Notes: generated by a model not told the origin, from the letters alone. Counted from the stretch's first letter, positions 51,937 through 61,276 are shown. The stretch is DNA of 64,000 nt from Nocardia xishanensis NBRC 101358 (GCF_001613365.1 NZ_BDCF01000021.1:1-64000); one strand, 5' to 3'. A program made the numbers and translations.

Positions 51937-52663
51937 ACCGGCCCGCGGCGACCGCCGGGTCTGCCTGCTCACCGGCGCGGGCGGCACGTTGGGCGACGCC
52001 TTCTGCCGCGCCCTCTACACCACCTACGACATCGTCGCCGTCTGCGGCGCACGCATACCAGCGACGCCCTCGCAGCACGAGTGGTTCGTCGACCCCTTCG
52101 ATCCGCAGGCCGACGTGCCGGAGAACGAATCCCGGGTCTTCCTGATCCGTTCCGACCTGACCGCGCCGGGCGAGGTCGAGCGGGTCATCGATCTGGCGCT
52201 GGCCAGGTTCGGCGGCGTCGACCTGCTTGTCAACAATGCCGCGAGCCTGCGGCTGCATCCGCAGGGGCTCGTCGACGGGGACAGCGCGATCGATGACTTC
52301 GAAGCCCAGTTCGCGCTGAACGTCGGTGTTCCGCTGCGGCTTTCGGCCCGGCTTGCGCAGCGCGGCTGGATGCACGACATCGACGGCAACCGCGCGCGCA
52401 ACCGAAACATCGTCAACGTCTCCAGTCTCTCCGGCTCCAAGGTGTATCCGGGCGGCCAGGCGGTGTACGCCGCGTCGAAGGCGGCGCTGAACCATCTGAC
52501 CCGCCACCTCGCGGCGGAGTTCGAGGAATTCGGCGTCCGCGCCAACGCGGTGGCTCCGGACAGCTTCCCCGCTCGGGTTCCGACGGAGAAGGTGCTTCAG
52601 GCGATCGTGGAACTGGACGCGGGCGCGATGAACGGAGGCGTGTACAGCGTCGTCGCGAACTGA
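51923..52663 (+). CDS. Short-chain dehydrogenase/reductase
   Basis: 246 residues. TGAGGTLGDAFCRAL (cofactor loop), LLVNNAAS, IVNVSSLSGSK and YAASKAAL with Tyr and Lys of the active site. TTG start at 51923 behind GGGGAGGAGA, within the oxygenase gene. Cofactor preference unclear. It may oxidise the alcohol made by the oxygenase encoded just before it. Confidence 0.88.
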   Translation: MSTGEPARGDRRVCLLTGAGGTLGDAFCRALYTTYDIVAVCGARIPATPSQHEWFVDPFDPQADVPENESRVFLIRSDLTAPGEVERVIDLALARFGGVDLLVNNAASLRLHPQGLVDGDSAIDDFEAQFALNVGVPLRLSARLAQRGWMHDIDGNRARNRNIVNVSSLSGSKVYPGGQAVYAASKAALNHLTRHLAAEFEEFGVRANAVAPDSFPARVPTEKVLQAIVELDAGAMNGGVYSVVAN

Positions 52664-52849
52664 GCCCGCCGGGCCCGCGCGACGCCGTCTCTGGCAGTGT
52701 GAGCAGGGGCCGAAGCGGCACCGCGCGACGCCGCACCGCCGCGGCGTGTTGGTGCCGATCGCCCACGGTGACCTGCTGCATACTCACGGAAAAGTGAGCC
52801 AGGGGGTCGCCGAGCCAGCGCCAATTCGATCCGAAAGTGCCGATACGAC

Positions 52850-55222
52850 ATGCGAGTCGACGGGCGGGAGATCCCGGTAACGGGCAGTCTCCTGCAACCG
52901 CTGATCCGGCGGACCACGGACATCGTCCGGGTCATGCTCGCGGCGCTGTGGCTCGGCGTGGTGATCGCTGCCTCGGTGATCACCAGACCGGAATGGCTGG
53001 CGCTGGAGAGTTCGGTGTCCAACATCGTCGGCTTCCTCACCCCGGACCAGTCCAACCTGGTCTATCTGCTCTACGGCATCGCGATCCTCATCCTGCCCTT
53101 CGCGATCCTCATCGAACTGATCATCGGCAGGCAGTGGAAACTGCTCGCGGGCTACGCCGCCGCCGGACTCGTCGCCGTTCTGCTGCTCTCCATCACCGGC
53201 ACCGGCCTGTCCGCACCGCAGTGGCATCTGCAGGTGCCCGACCGGCTCGACACCTTTCTCTCCCAATTCCTCGATGACCCGCGCTGGATCGCGATGCTCG
53301 CCGCGGTGCTCACCGTCTCCAGTCCCTGGCTGCCGACCAAGCCGCGGCGCTGGTTGTGGTTCCTGCTGCTGGCCTTCGCGCCGATCCACCTCGTGGTCAG
53401 CACCGTGGTGCCTGCGCGGGCGATGTTCGGTCTCGCGGTGGGCTGGCTGGTCGGCGCCGTGATCGTCTGGGTGGTCGGCACCCCGGCGCTCGAGGTGCCG
53501 TTGGAGGCAGCGGTGCGGGTGCTCGCCAAGCGCGGGCACACCGTCACCGGATTCACCGTGGTGCGGCCAGCCGGTTCGGGTCCGCTGGTGCTCGCGGCCG
53601 CCGTGACCGGTCCCGAGCGCGTGCTGACCGTCGAGATGTACGGCAAGAACCAGCGCAGCCACGGCGCGCTGCGCATGCTGTGGCGCTGGCTGACCTTTCG
53701 CAGCAGTGAGACCGGGGCGCTGCACGGGTCGATGCATCGCGCCGTCGAGCACCGCGCGCTGATGACGATCGCCGCGGGGGATCTCGATCTCGCCGGTCAG
53801 CAAGTGATCGCGGTGGCGGCGCTGGATCGCGGCTGGATGCTCTACGCGCACACGGACTCGGGCGGCGTCCCGATCGCCGAGACGCCGATCGAGCGGCTGC
53901 CGACGGTGTGGAAGGCGCTCGACGCGCTGCACGGCGGCCGGATCGCGCACGGGGACCTGCGCCCTGACGACATCCGCGTCACCGAGGACGCGGTGCTGTT
54001 CAGCGGTTTCGGCAGCGCCGAGTTCGGCGCCTCGGACACCCAGGTGCAATCCGACATCGCGCAGCTGCTGGTCACCACGGCCGCGATTTACGGCAAGGAA
54101 TCCGCGGTGCGCGCGGCCATCGACGCGCTCGGCGAGCAGACCGTGCTCACCGCGACCCGCCGCCTCATCAAATCGGCCACGCCTTCCGGTATCAGGATGT
54201 CGATTCCCGAGTGGAAGTCGATCGTGTCCGAAACCCGCGATGAGGTGCGCAAGCAGACCGGCAAGGACCGGATCGAGGCCGATCAGATCACCCGGTTCTC
54301 CCGCAACCAGATCATTCAGCTGGTCCTGCTGATCGGGCTGGTCTACGTGGCGTATCCGTTCATCAGCCAGGTCCCGACCTTCTTCACTCAGCTGAAGACG
54401 GCCAACTGGTGGTGGGCGCTGCTCGGGCTCGCCGTCTCGAGCCTCACCTACGTCGGCGCCGCCGCCGCGCTGTGGGCATGCGCCTCCGGCATGGCGAGCT
54501 TCCGCAACCTGGTCATCATGCAGATCGCCAACACCTTCGCGGCGACGACCACGCCTGCCCGCGTCGGCGGTCTGGCCTTGAGCGTGCGGTTCCTGCAGAA
54601 GAGCGGGCTCGGCGCGGTGCGCGCCACCGCGGCCGTCGCGCTGCAACAGGCGGTGCAGGTGATCACCCACATCAGCCTGTTGATCCTGTTCAGCGTGGTT
54701 GCCGGGACCTCGGCGGACCTCTCGCACATCGTGCCGGATCCGACGATCATCTACCTGGCCGCCGGCGTCGGCGTCGGCATCATCGGCACGTTCATGTTCG
54801 TGCCGAAACTGCGGCGCTGGCTGAACAATTCGGTCCGGCCCCAGCTCCAGGAGGTACTCGGCGAACTCGGCCAGCTGGCCAGGGACCCGAAGCGATTCGC
54901 CATCATCGTGGGGGGCTGCGCCGCCATCACCCTCGGCATGGCAGGGGCGCTGTGGGCCAGCGTCGAGGCGTTCGGCGGCGGCACCACCTTCGTCACCGTC
55001 ACGATCGTCACCATGATCGGCGGCACCCTGGCCTCGGCCGCCCCGACACCCGGCGGCGTCGGCGCCGTCGAGGCGGCCCTCATCGGCGGTCTCGCCGCCT
55101 TCGGCCTCCCCGCGAACATCGCGGTGCCCGCGGTCCTGCTCTACCGCGTCCTCACCTGCTGGCTGCCGGTGTTCTGCGGCTGGTTCACCATGCGCTGGAT
55201 GACCGCGAAGAACATGATCTAG
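52850..55222 (+). CDS. Flippase-like membrane protein (UPF0104/LPG synthase TM) with pseudokinase-like middle domain
   Basis: 790 residues in three parts. (1) About 20-220: six hydrophobic segments. (2) About 225-460: a soluble domain resembling a protein or sugar kinase: H367-G-D-L-R-P-D-D in place of HRDxxxxN and S385-G-F-G in place of DFG, so the metal-binding Asp is lost. (3) About 475-790: eight or so segments of the lysylphosphatidylglycerol-synthase/UPF0104 flippase type, with ATTTPARVGGLALSVRFLQKSG and ASAAPTPGGVGAVEAALIGGLAAFG. Likely moves a lipid or lipid-linked sugar. ATG at 52850; the stop overlaps that of the convergent methyltransferase. Confidence 0.82.
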   Translation: MRVDGREIPVTGSLLQPLIRRTTDIVRVMLAALWLGVVIAASVITRPEWLALESSVSNIVGFLTPDQSNLVYLLYGIAILILPFAILIELIIGRQWKLLAGYAAAGLVAVLLLSITGTGLSAPQWHLQVPDRLDTFLSQFLDDPRWIAMLAAVLTVSSPWLPTKPRRWLWFLLLAFAPIHLVVSTVVPARAMFGLAVGWLVGAVIVWVVGTPALEVPLEAAVRVLAKRGHTVTGFTVVRPAGSGPLVLAAAVTGPERVLTVEMYGKNQRSHGALRMLWRWLTFRSSETGALHGSMHRAVEHRALMTIAAGDLDLAGQQVIAVAALDRGWMLYAHTDSGGVPIAETPIERLPTVWKALDALHGGRIAHGDLRPDDIRVTEDAVLFSGFGSAEFGASDTQVQSDIAQLLVTTAAIYGKESAVRAAIDALGEQTVLTATRRLIKSATPSGIRMSIPEWKSIVSETRDEVRKQTGKDRIEADQITRFSRNQIIQLVLLIGLVYVAYPFISQVPTFFTQLKTANWWWALLGLAVSSLTYVGAAAALWACASGMASFRNLVIMQIANTFAATTTPARVGGLALSVRFLQKSGLGAVRATAAVALQQAVQVITHISLLILFSVVAGTSADLSHIVPDPTIIYLAAGVGVGIIGTFMFVPKLRRWLNNSVRPQLQEVLGELGQLARDPKRFAIIVGGCAAITLGMAGALWASVEAFGGGTTFVTVTIVTMIGGTLASAAPTPGGVGAVEAALIGGLAAFGLPANIAVPAVLLYRVLTCWLPVFCGWFTMRWMTAKNMI

Positions 55223-55911
55223 TCCTTCGTCGCGAGGAGGATTCCGGCGATCGGCGGGACGGTTGCGAACTCGATCGATCGGAAACCCGCTGCTGACAAG
55301 GGTTCTCGATAGCGGCGGATGTCGATGGCGGTCAGTGGGTCGTCGTGGTGTCCTGCCGCGCTGTCGTGCGTGCGGCGGGCCGCGAACCGGGACATCACCC
55401 GGATCGCGCCGGAGAGCACCCGGCCGGTGGGGTGGGTGTCGGCGAGCAGCAGTCTGCCGCCGGGGCGGAGCACGCGGTACATGTGGGCGAGCGCGGCTTC
55501 GCGTTGCGCCTCGGGGATGTGGTGCATGACGAAGGTGCAGGTCACAACGTCGAAGGAGGAGTCGGCTCGGTCGAGCGTCTGCGCGGGGCCGAGCTCGAAG
55601 TGACAGTTCGGCTCTTTCGTGCGTGCGGCGGCGTAGGCGACCATCTGCGGCGACGGATCGCGGCCGACGACCTCGCCCGCGGGACCGACACGGGCGGCGA
55701 GCGCACGGGCGAGATCACCAGGACCGCAGCCGATGTCGAGCACGCGGTCGCCAGACGCGGCGCCGCTGCGGGCGACGAGCTCGGCATCGAGCGCGCGCCC
55801 GCGGCCGAGCGCGAACGCGGAGCGCAAGACCCGATAGCCACGCGGGCGGGTGATGAGGGCGCCGATCTCGGCGGGTCGGTTGTTTGTGGACTGTTGTGTG
55901 TTTCCGGACAT
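55219..55911 (-). CDS. Class I SAM-dependent methyltransferase
   Basis: 230 residues: RVLDIGCGPGDLARALAARVG (SAM motif I), VVGRDPSPQMVAYA, FDVVTCTFVMHHIPEAQREAALAHMYRVLRPGGRLLLADTHP. UbiE/menaquinone-methylase-like. ATG at 55911 (MSGNTQQS); the longer open frame upstream covers the TetR promoter. Divergent from the TetR gene, which is its likely regulator. Confidence 0.88.
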   Translation of the reverse strand: MSGNTQQSTNNRPAEIGALITRPRGYRVLRSAFALGRGRALDAELVARSGAASGDRVLDIGCGPGDLARALAARVGPAGEVVGRDPSPQMVAYAAARTKEPNCHFELGPAQTLDRADSSFDVVTCTFVMHHIPEAQREAALAHMYRVLRPGGRLLLADTHPTGRVLSGAIRVMSRFAARRTHDSAAGHHDDPLTAIDIRRYREPLSAAGFRSIEFATVPPIAGILLATKD

Positions 55912-56017
55912 ATGTTCATGATCGAAGGTAGCCGCCGCGGCGACCAGAAGCAGAAGTACGAATCCGTCCGCTTCGGGACGTCGCGGCCCGATCCGTCCGG
56001 AAACACAGGAATTGACG

Positions 56018-56599
56018 ATGCACGAGACCACCGACCGCAGAGTGCGGCGCACAAGGGCGGCATTGCACCGGGCGCTGATCGAACTACTCCTCGAACGCTC
56101 CTACGAGCGAATCACGGTGCGCGACATCCTCGATCGCGCCGATGTCGGACGCTCGACCTTCTACGCGCACTTCCGCGACAAGGACGACCTGCTGATGGTG
56201 AGCAGCACCGAGTACCTGCGCGCGGCAATCACCGCCGCCCGCCCGGACGACCCGGCCGCGCCGGCGCCTTCGGTGCCGCTGGCGCCGGTCTACACGCTGT
56301 TCCGGTTGGCCTCGGAGAATCCCGAGGTGTATCGCGCGCTGCTCGGACGCAAGGCGGGCGGCCAGCTGCTGCGCGCCACCCGCGGCATGGTCGGCCGGGT
56401 GCTGACCGAACAGCTGTCCGGCCGCTTCGCCATGGGCGACGAGGAATTCGCCGCGATGGTGAACTTCCTGTCCTGGGGCGTGGTCGGCACGCTCGGCGCT
56501 ATCGCCGACGCGAACCCGCCGATCCGGGCGGACGTCGCCTACCGCTGGTTGGAGACGCTGCTCGGGCCGGGCATCGCAAAGCAGGCCCGAGCGGATTGA
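56018..56599 (+). CDS. TetR family transcription regulator
   Basis: 193 residues. RRTRAALHRALIELLLERSYERITVRDILDRADVGRSTFYAHFRDKDDLL is a TetR DNA-binding domain with a TetR_C_7-like remainder. ATG at 56018 is six bases after CAGGAA; TTG at 56012 is less likely. Divergent from the methyltransferase gene with 106 bp between starts. Confidence 0.9.
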   Translation: MHETTDRRVRRTRAALHRALIELLLERSYERITVRDILDRADVGRSTFYAHFRDKDDLLMVSSTEYLRAAITAARPDDPAAPAPSVPLAPVYTLFRLASENPEVYRALLGRKAGGQLLRATRGMVGRVLTEQLSGRFAMGDEEFAAMVNFLSWGVVGTLGAIADANPPIRADVAYRWLETLLGPGIAKQARAD

Positions 56600-56743
56600 A
56601 CCCGCCCTACCGACTACTCACCCGGCGCGGCGGTCGGGCCGGGCCCGGTATTCGCTCGGGAGCGGTGTGGACTCGGCCGCGAACGAGACCGAGGGCATCC
56701 GCGGCGGGCCTCGGTGCGGTATTCATTTGGGCGCGTTGCCGAC

Positions 56744-57346
56744 TCAGTTGCGGACTAGATCAATGGCTTCGGTCGCGGTCAGGCAGCCCGCGGTGACGAG
56801 TTCGAGATTGGCGAGCGCCGCCTCGTGGGCGGCGGGATCGGCGGCGGTCACGCAGTCGGCGACGGGATGGACCGTGAAACCGAGATCCGTCGCGTGGCGG
56901 GCGGTCTGCTCGACGGTCAGGTTGGTGGCCACGCCGGTGAGGAGCAATGTGTCGAGGCCGCGCTCGGTCAGCCAGTCGGCGAGGGCATTGCCCGCCAGCC
57001 CGGAGAGCTTCTGATTGTCGTAGGTCGCGCTCGGCTGACCCGCCATCTCCGTGATGAGCTGGGAGCCGGGCGATTCCGGGCGGAACTCGGTCTGGGCCGC
57101 GCCCACCGACCGCATGAAACCGGTATTGCGCACCAGCGCTCCCTCACCGACGGGAATGGTGAAGCGCGTGAAGATCACCGGGAGTTCGGCCGCGGCGGCC
57201 GCGGTGTGGAAGTCCACCGCGCGCGGCACGACACCGCTGGCCGCGACCGGCCCGGCGAGCATCGGACCGAAGAATCCCTCCGGCCGGATGACATTGACCT
57301 GCCAGTGCAGGGCCAGCACGGCGGCGCGGATGCGTGGAATCGCCAT
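56744..57346 (-). CDS. Isochorismatase-fold protein lacking catalytic residues
   Basis: 200 residues, full length for the cysteine-hydrolase family. The conserved Asp of the DMQ motif is H14 (LALHWQ), and the nucleophile Cys of the TNxCV motif is T144 (GVATNLTVEQTARHA). K113 (NQKLSG) of the triad remains. A standard hydrolase mechanism is therefore unlikely; it could bind a ligand or use other chemistry. 82 bp downstream of the fadD5 stop region in the same direction. Confidence 0.85.
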   Translation of the reverse strand: MAIPRIRAAVLALHWQVNVIRPEGFFGPMLAGPVAASGVVPRAVDFHTAAAAAELPVIFTRFTIPVGEGALVRNTGFMRSVGAAQTEFRPESPGSQLITEMAGQPSATYDNQKLSGLAGNALADWLTERGLDTLLLTGVATNLTVEQTARHATDLGFTVHPVADCVTAADPAAHEAALANLELVTAGCLTATEAIDLVRN

Positions 57347-57428
57347 GCGCCGATCCTGACGCATCCGCGCCGCGCGCGTGGCCGGTTTCCACGACCCAGT
57401 TCACGGAAACCGACGCGCAGGCAAGGTA

Positions 57429-59000
57429 CTAGGACGAATAGTCCTTGCGCAGCTGAACTTTCACGACCTTGCCGCTTGCGTTGCGCGGCAGCTCCGGCAC
57501 GATCACCAGCTCCTTGGGGTGCTTGTACCTGGCCAGGTTCTCGTTGAGGTACGGCTCCAGCTCGTCCAGCGCCAGCTCGGCGTCGGGGTCGATCAGGGCC
57601 ACCACGGCGACGGGCACCTCGCCCCACTTCTCGTGCGTGCGCCCGACCACGGCGGCCTCGCGAATCTTGGGGTGCCCGAAGAGCACGTTCTCGACCTCGG
57701 CGCAGTAGATGTTCTCGCCGCCGGAGATGATCATGTCCTTCTTGCGGTCGACCACCCAGACGAACCCTTCGTCGTCCGCGCGGACCAGATCGCCGGAGTG
57801 GAACCAGCCGCCCGCGAAGGCCTCCGCGGTGGCTTCGGGCTTGTTCCAGTAACCCTGCATGAGAGTCGGTCCCCGGTAGACGATCTCGCCGACCTCGCCG
57901 GGCGCGACGTCGTTCATCTCGTCGTCCACGATGCGGGCCTGGATGGTCGGGATCGGCTTGCCCACCGAACCGAGCTTGCGCAGCGCGTCCTCGCCTTCCA
58001 GCACACAGGTGATCGGCGACATCTCCGTCTGACCGAAAACCGCGACGTTGGCGGCGTTCGGGAAGCATTCGGCCATGGCGCGCAGCACCGAGTCCGACGC
58101 GGGCGCCGCGCCCCAGCTGAGCATGGTCAGCGCGAGCTTGCGGTCCTTGACCGTCGGCTCGGCGCAGATGGCCTGCCACTGAGCAGGCACACAGAACGCG
58201 GTGGTCGCCTGCTCCTTCTCGATGGCGTCGAGGAACTCGGTGGGATCGAACGCGCCGAGCGGATGCAGCACGGTCTTGCCGCCGAGCAGGAAATACGGTG
58301 CGAGACTTCCCAGTCCGGCGATGTGGAACAGCGGCGAGGTGCAGAAGCCGATGGATTCGGGTCCGAGGTCCATGGCCCGGATGCAGGTCAGCGCCTGCGC
58401 GTTCATGTTCGCGTGCGAGAGCACCGCGCCCTTCGGGCTGCCCGTGGTGCCCGAGGTGTACATGATCAGGGAGGGGGTGTCCTCGGGAATGTCCAGCGGC
58501 GTGTGGGGCGTCCCCTCCTCGGCCAGCGCGTCGTCGTAGCCGAGCACGCCTTCGGCGGTCTTGCCGCCGATCACGATGCAGGTCTCCAGCGCTGGGGCCT
58601 GGGCGAGCACGGCGGTGGCCAGCGGCTGCAAGACCGTGTCGGTGACGATGGCCTTGGCCCCGCTGTCGCCGACGATGTAGGCGACCTCCGGCGGGGTCAG
58701 CCGGAAGTTCACCGGCACCGCGATGGCGCCGAGCGCATTGATACCGAAGACCGCCTCGATGTATTCGGGGTAGTTCAGCGCGAGGATGAGCACTCGGTCG
58801 CCGAACCCGACGCCACGCCTGGCCAGCGCGTCGGCGAACTTCTGCGAGCGCTCGTGCAACTGCTGCCACGTCGTGTCCACGCCACGGAAACGAAGGGCGA
58901 CCGCGTCCGGGCGCATCTGCGCGTGGGAGGCGATCTGGTTGTTCCAGTGGTTGCGCCGCGACCTGAACGGCTCGTCGAGCGCCTGTGCACCGGTGGTCAT
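57429..59000 (-). CDS. fadD5: Long-chain fatty acid-CoA ligase, FadD5-like
   Basis: 523 residues, ANL adenylating enzyme. LIMYTSGTTGSPKGAVLSH (P-loop), FGQTEMSPITC, GWFHSGDLVRADDEGFVWVVDRKKDMIISGGENIY and the C-terminal catalytic Lys in LPRNASGKVVKVQLR. Closest in my memory to mycobacterial FadD5. Start at 59000 (MTTGAQALDE). The AT-rich 80 bp before it (about 59070-59150) looks like its promoter. Activates fatty acids or sterol side chains. Confidence 0.85.
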   Translation of the reverse strand: MTTGAQALDEPFRSRRNHWNNQIASHAQMRPDAVALRFRGVDTTWQQLHERSQKFADALARRGVGFGDRVLILALNYPEYIEAVFGINALGAIAVPVNFRLTPPEVAYIVGDSGAKAIVTDTVLQPLATAVLAQAPALETCIVIGGKTAEGVLGYDDALAEEGTPHTPLDIPEDTPSLIMYTSGTTGSPKGAVLSHANMNAQALTCIRAMDLGPESIGFCTSPLFHIAGLGSLAPYFLLGGKTVLHPLGAFDPTEFLDAIEKEQATTAFCVPAQWQAICAEPTVKDRKLALTMLSWGAAPASDSVLRAMAECFPNAANVAVFGQTEMSPITCVLEGEDALRKLGSVGKPIPTIQARIVDDEMNDVAPGEVGEIVYRGPTLMQGYWNKPEATAEAFAGGWFHSGDLVRADDEGFVWVVDRKKDMIISGGENIYCAEVENVLFGHPKIREAAVVGRTHEKWGEVPVAVVALIDPDAELALDELEPYLNENLARYKHPKELVIVPELPRNASGKVVKVQLRKDYSS

Positions 59001-59441
59001 GCCACGTACTCCTCTCGGACCGCCTGCGCGTCCGCCGGGTGGCCGACCGCATGGCGGGCTGAATTGAGATGAGAATAACAACTAACTTAACCGAGCGGCA
59101 AGAGATCAAGAGATGAATCATCATTAATCGACTCAATGTGGTTCCACGATCGAGAAAACCATCTCTAGCTGTTCTTTTTTCGGTATCGTTCGCCTTCATT
59201 CGCGCCTATCGAGCGGCCAACACCCATTAAGTCGTGCGAACGACGGCTCACTTACTAGTTGTAAGCAAGACGATTCCCGTGTCACCATCATGGCGTCGGG
59301 GCGGCCCGGCACGCCCACGCGAGCACGGCGGTGCGCGGCGCCGCCACGGTTCGAGGAACACAGCGGTTCCGGCAACACAGCGGTTCGAGGAACACAGCGG
59401 TGCGCGATCCCCAACGCCACCGTCACACGGAGGAGAGCGCA
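59001..59441. other. Divergent regulatory gap between fadD5 and nitronate-monooxygenase genes
   Basis: 441 bp without a gene. AT-rich for this genome around 59065-59260. CTTAC-TAGTT-GTAAG (59251-59265) is a small dyad. The right half holds the 17-bp tandem repeats and the GGAGGAG ribosome site of the next gene. Confidence 0.55.
59347..59401 (+). repeat. 17-bp tandem repeat, three copies
   Basis: CGGTTCGAGGAACACAG (59347-59363), CGGTTCCGGCAACACAG (59364-59380), CGGTTCGAGGAACACAG (59381-59397), then the start of a fourth (CGGT). Copies 1 and 3 are identical; copy 2 differs at three or four bases. Ends 41 bp before the next gene. Confidence 0.85.
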
Positions 59442-60413
59442 ATGCTGCGTACCAGGTTCACCGAGGAATTCGGGATCGAGCACCCGATCGTGCAGGGCGG
59501 CATGATGTGGGTCGGCCGGGCCGAACTCGTCGCCGCCGTCGCCAACGCGGGCGGGCTCGGTTTCATCACCGCGCTGACCCAGCCGACTCCCGATGCTCTG
59601 CGCCAAGAGATCGAGCGCACCCGGCAGCTGACCGACAAGCCCTTCGGCGTGAACGTCACCATCCTGCCCTCGATCAACCCCCCGCCGTACGCGGAGTACG
59701 TGCAGGCCATCATCGAAAGTGGCGTGAAGATCGTCGAGACGGCGGGCAGCAACCCGGAACCGTTCCTGCCGTACTACAAAGAGGCAGGCATCAAGGTGCT
59801 GCACAAGTGCACCAGCGTGCGGCACGCGCTCAAGGCGCAGAAGATCGGCGTCGACGGCGTGAGCATCGACGGCTTCGAATGCGCCGGACACCCTGGTGAG
59901 GACGACATCCCGGGCCTGATCCTGATCCCCGCCGCGGCCCGCGTGCTGGACATCCCGATGATCGCCTCCGGCGGCATCGCCGATGCCCGCGGCCTGGTCG
60001 CCGCGCTCGCGCTCGGCGCGGACGGCGTCAACATGGGCACCCGCTTCCTGTGCACCGCGGAGTCTGCGATCGACCAGAAGGTGAAGGAACAGATCGTCGC
60101 CAACAGCGAGCTCGACACCCAGCTGATCTTCCGCACCCTGCGCAACACCGCGCGCGTCGCGGACAACGCGATCAGCCGCAAGGTGGTCGAAATCGAGAAG
60201 GCGGGCGGCACTTTCGAGGACGTGCGGGAGCTGGTCGCGGGAGCCCGCGGCCGCCGCGTCTTCGAAGAGGGCGACCTGGACGCGGGCATCTGGTCGGCGG
60301 GTCTGGCCCAGGGCCTTATCCACGACATCCCGACCTGCGCCGAGCTCATCGGCCGCATGGTGGCGGAGGCGGAGGAGCTCATCAGCGCTCGCCTCACCTC
60401 GATCCTCGTCTGA
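59442..60413 (+). CDS. Nitronate monooxygenase-like FMN enzyme (Rv0021c-like)
   Basis: 323 residues: MLRTRFTEEFGIEHPIVQGGMMWVGRAELVAAVANAGGLGFITALTQPTPDALRQEI, VDGVSIDGFECAGHPGEDD, IPMIASGGIADARGLVAALALGADGVNMGTRFLCTAES. Resembles mycobacterial Rv0021c. ATG at 59442 behind GGAGGAG. FMN barrel; may oxidise nitronates or reduce enoyl compounds. Divergent from fadD5. Confidence 0.9.
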   Translation: MLRTRFTEEFGIEHPIVQGGMMWVGRAELVAAVANAGGLGFITALTQPTPDALRQEIERTRQLTDKPFGVNVTILPSINPPPYAEYVQAIIESGVKIVETAGSNPEPFLPYYKEAGIKVLHKCTSVRHALKAQKIGVDGVSIDGFECAGHPGEDDIPGLILIPAAARVLDIPMIASGGIADARGLVAALALGADGVNMGTRFLCTAESAIDQKVKEQIVANSELDTQLIFRTLRNTARVADNAISRKVVEIEKAGGTFEDVRELVAGARGRRVFEEGDLDAGIWSAGLAQGLIHDIPTCAELIGRMVAEAEELISARLTSILV

Positions 60414-60979
60414 GCCGTCGGTCCGTCCCGAGTCCCGGCCCGCCGCGCGACGGCGAACGCGATCGTCAGCGCGACCGGTTGCGGCGTGGTCGTGACGCCG
60501 CGAAGGTGTCGTTTCCGCCGGGCAGGGTGTGGATGACGGCGGAACCGTCGCCGAAACAATCTGCCCCGCGGGAAGGTATCGCCCTGCGCCAGCACGGTTA
60601 ACCGTACGGTTGCGGAGGGCCGTGGCGGCTCGGCGAAGGTCGGCCGGGCGAGCTGGTTTGCGCCGGGCCGACACGGGCGCAGCAACCGCGCCGGACTAGC
60701 GGCGAGCGCGGCACGGAGCGCGGCACGGTGGGCAGCGTCGGCGGCCACTCGGCGCGCGACGCACGGTCGGTTTCTCGCACGGTTGTCACCTTCATTGCCG
60801 GGCCGACCTCCGGAAAGCCTCCGGGCGACACGCGCGGCAGCGGAAACTCTCGGCGTGTCGTCAAACGCGCAGGCGCACAGCGGAAAACAGACGTTTTCCG
60901 GTCCCTCTCCGGTGCGGCATAATCGCGGGGGTACCGTTCCCGGGCCGCGATCCGCCGGGAGACGGGGAGGGAGGACGAG
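60414..60979. other. Non-coding stretch before the polyketide genes
   Basis: 566 bp without a credible gene in any frame. It holds the perfect 12-bp palindrome AACCGTACGGTT (60600-60611), a plausible operator, and near its end GGGAGGGAGGA, the ribosome site of the acyl carrier protein gene. Confidence 0.55.
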
Positions 60980-61276
60980 ATGCGGCCCAGTCACCCGGAC
61001 GGGCGAAGTGATACCGATCGAAACGGCCATACCGGCGTGCGCGGCAGGCGTGCCGCGCTCACCGACGCCGCGGTCACCGCGATCGCCGAGTTACTCGGCG
61101 TAGAGCCCGCGGCCGTGTCCACCAGTACGCCGTTCGCCGAACTCGGTTCGAGCTCAGCGCCACTCGCGCGGCTGACCGCACAGCTCGAGGACGCGATGGG
61201 CGTCGAGGTGTCGCTGGAAGCCGTGTACGACCACCCCGAGATCGAGCAACTGGCCGCGTTCCTCGCGATGCCATGA
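60980..61276 (+). CDS. Acyl carrier protein
   Basis: 98 residues: a charged lead of about 25 residues, then ALTDAAVTAIAELLGVEPAAVSTSTPFAELGSSSAPLARLTAQLEDAMGVEVSLEAVYDHPEIEQLAAFL. The usual GxDSL attachment motif reads GSSSA: the Ser is kept, the preceding Asp is Ser and the following Leu is Ala. ATG behind GGGAGGGAGGA. Its stop overlaps the polyketide synthase start (ATGA), so the two are made together. Confidence 0.85.
   Translation: MRPSHPDGRSDTDRNGHTGVRGRRAALTDAAVTAIAELLGVEPAAVSTSTPFAELGSSSAPLARLTAQLEDAMGVEVSLEAVYDHPEIEQLAAFLAMP

Noticed and set aside
57175..59199. 674-codon frame overlapping fadD5
   Set aside because: Same strand but wrong frame relative to fadD5 and the isochorismatase-like gene; Arg-rich shadow.
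60598..60864. 88-codon minus-strand frame in the pre-PKS gap
   Set aside because: Low-complexity Pro/Arg-rich translation, no ribosome site, no homologous features.
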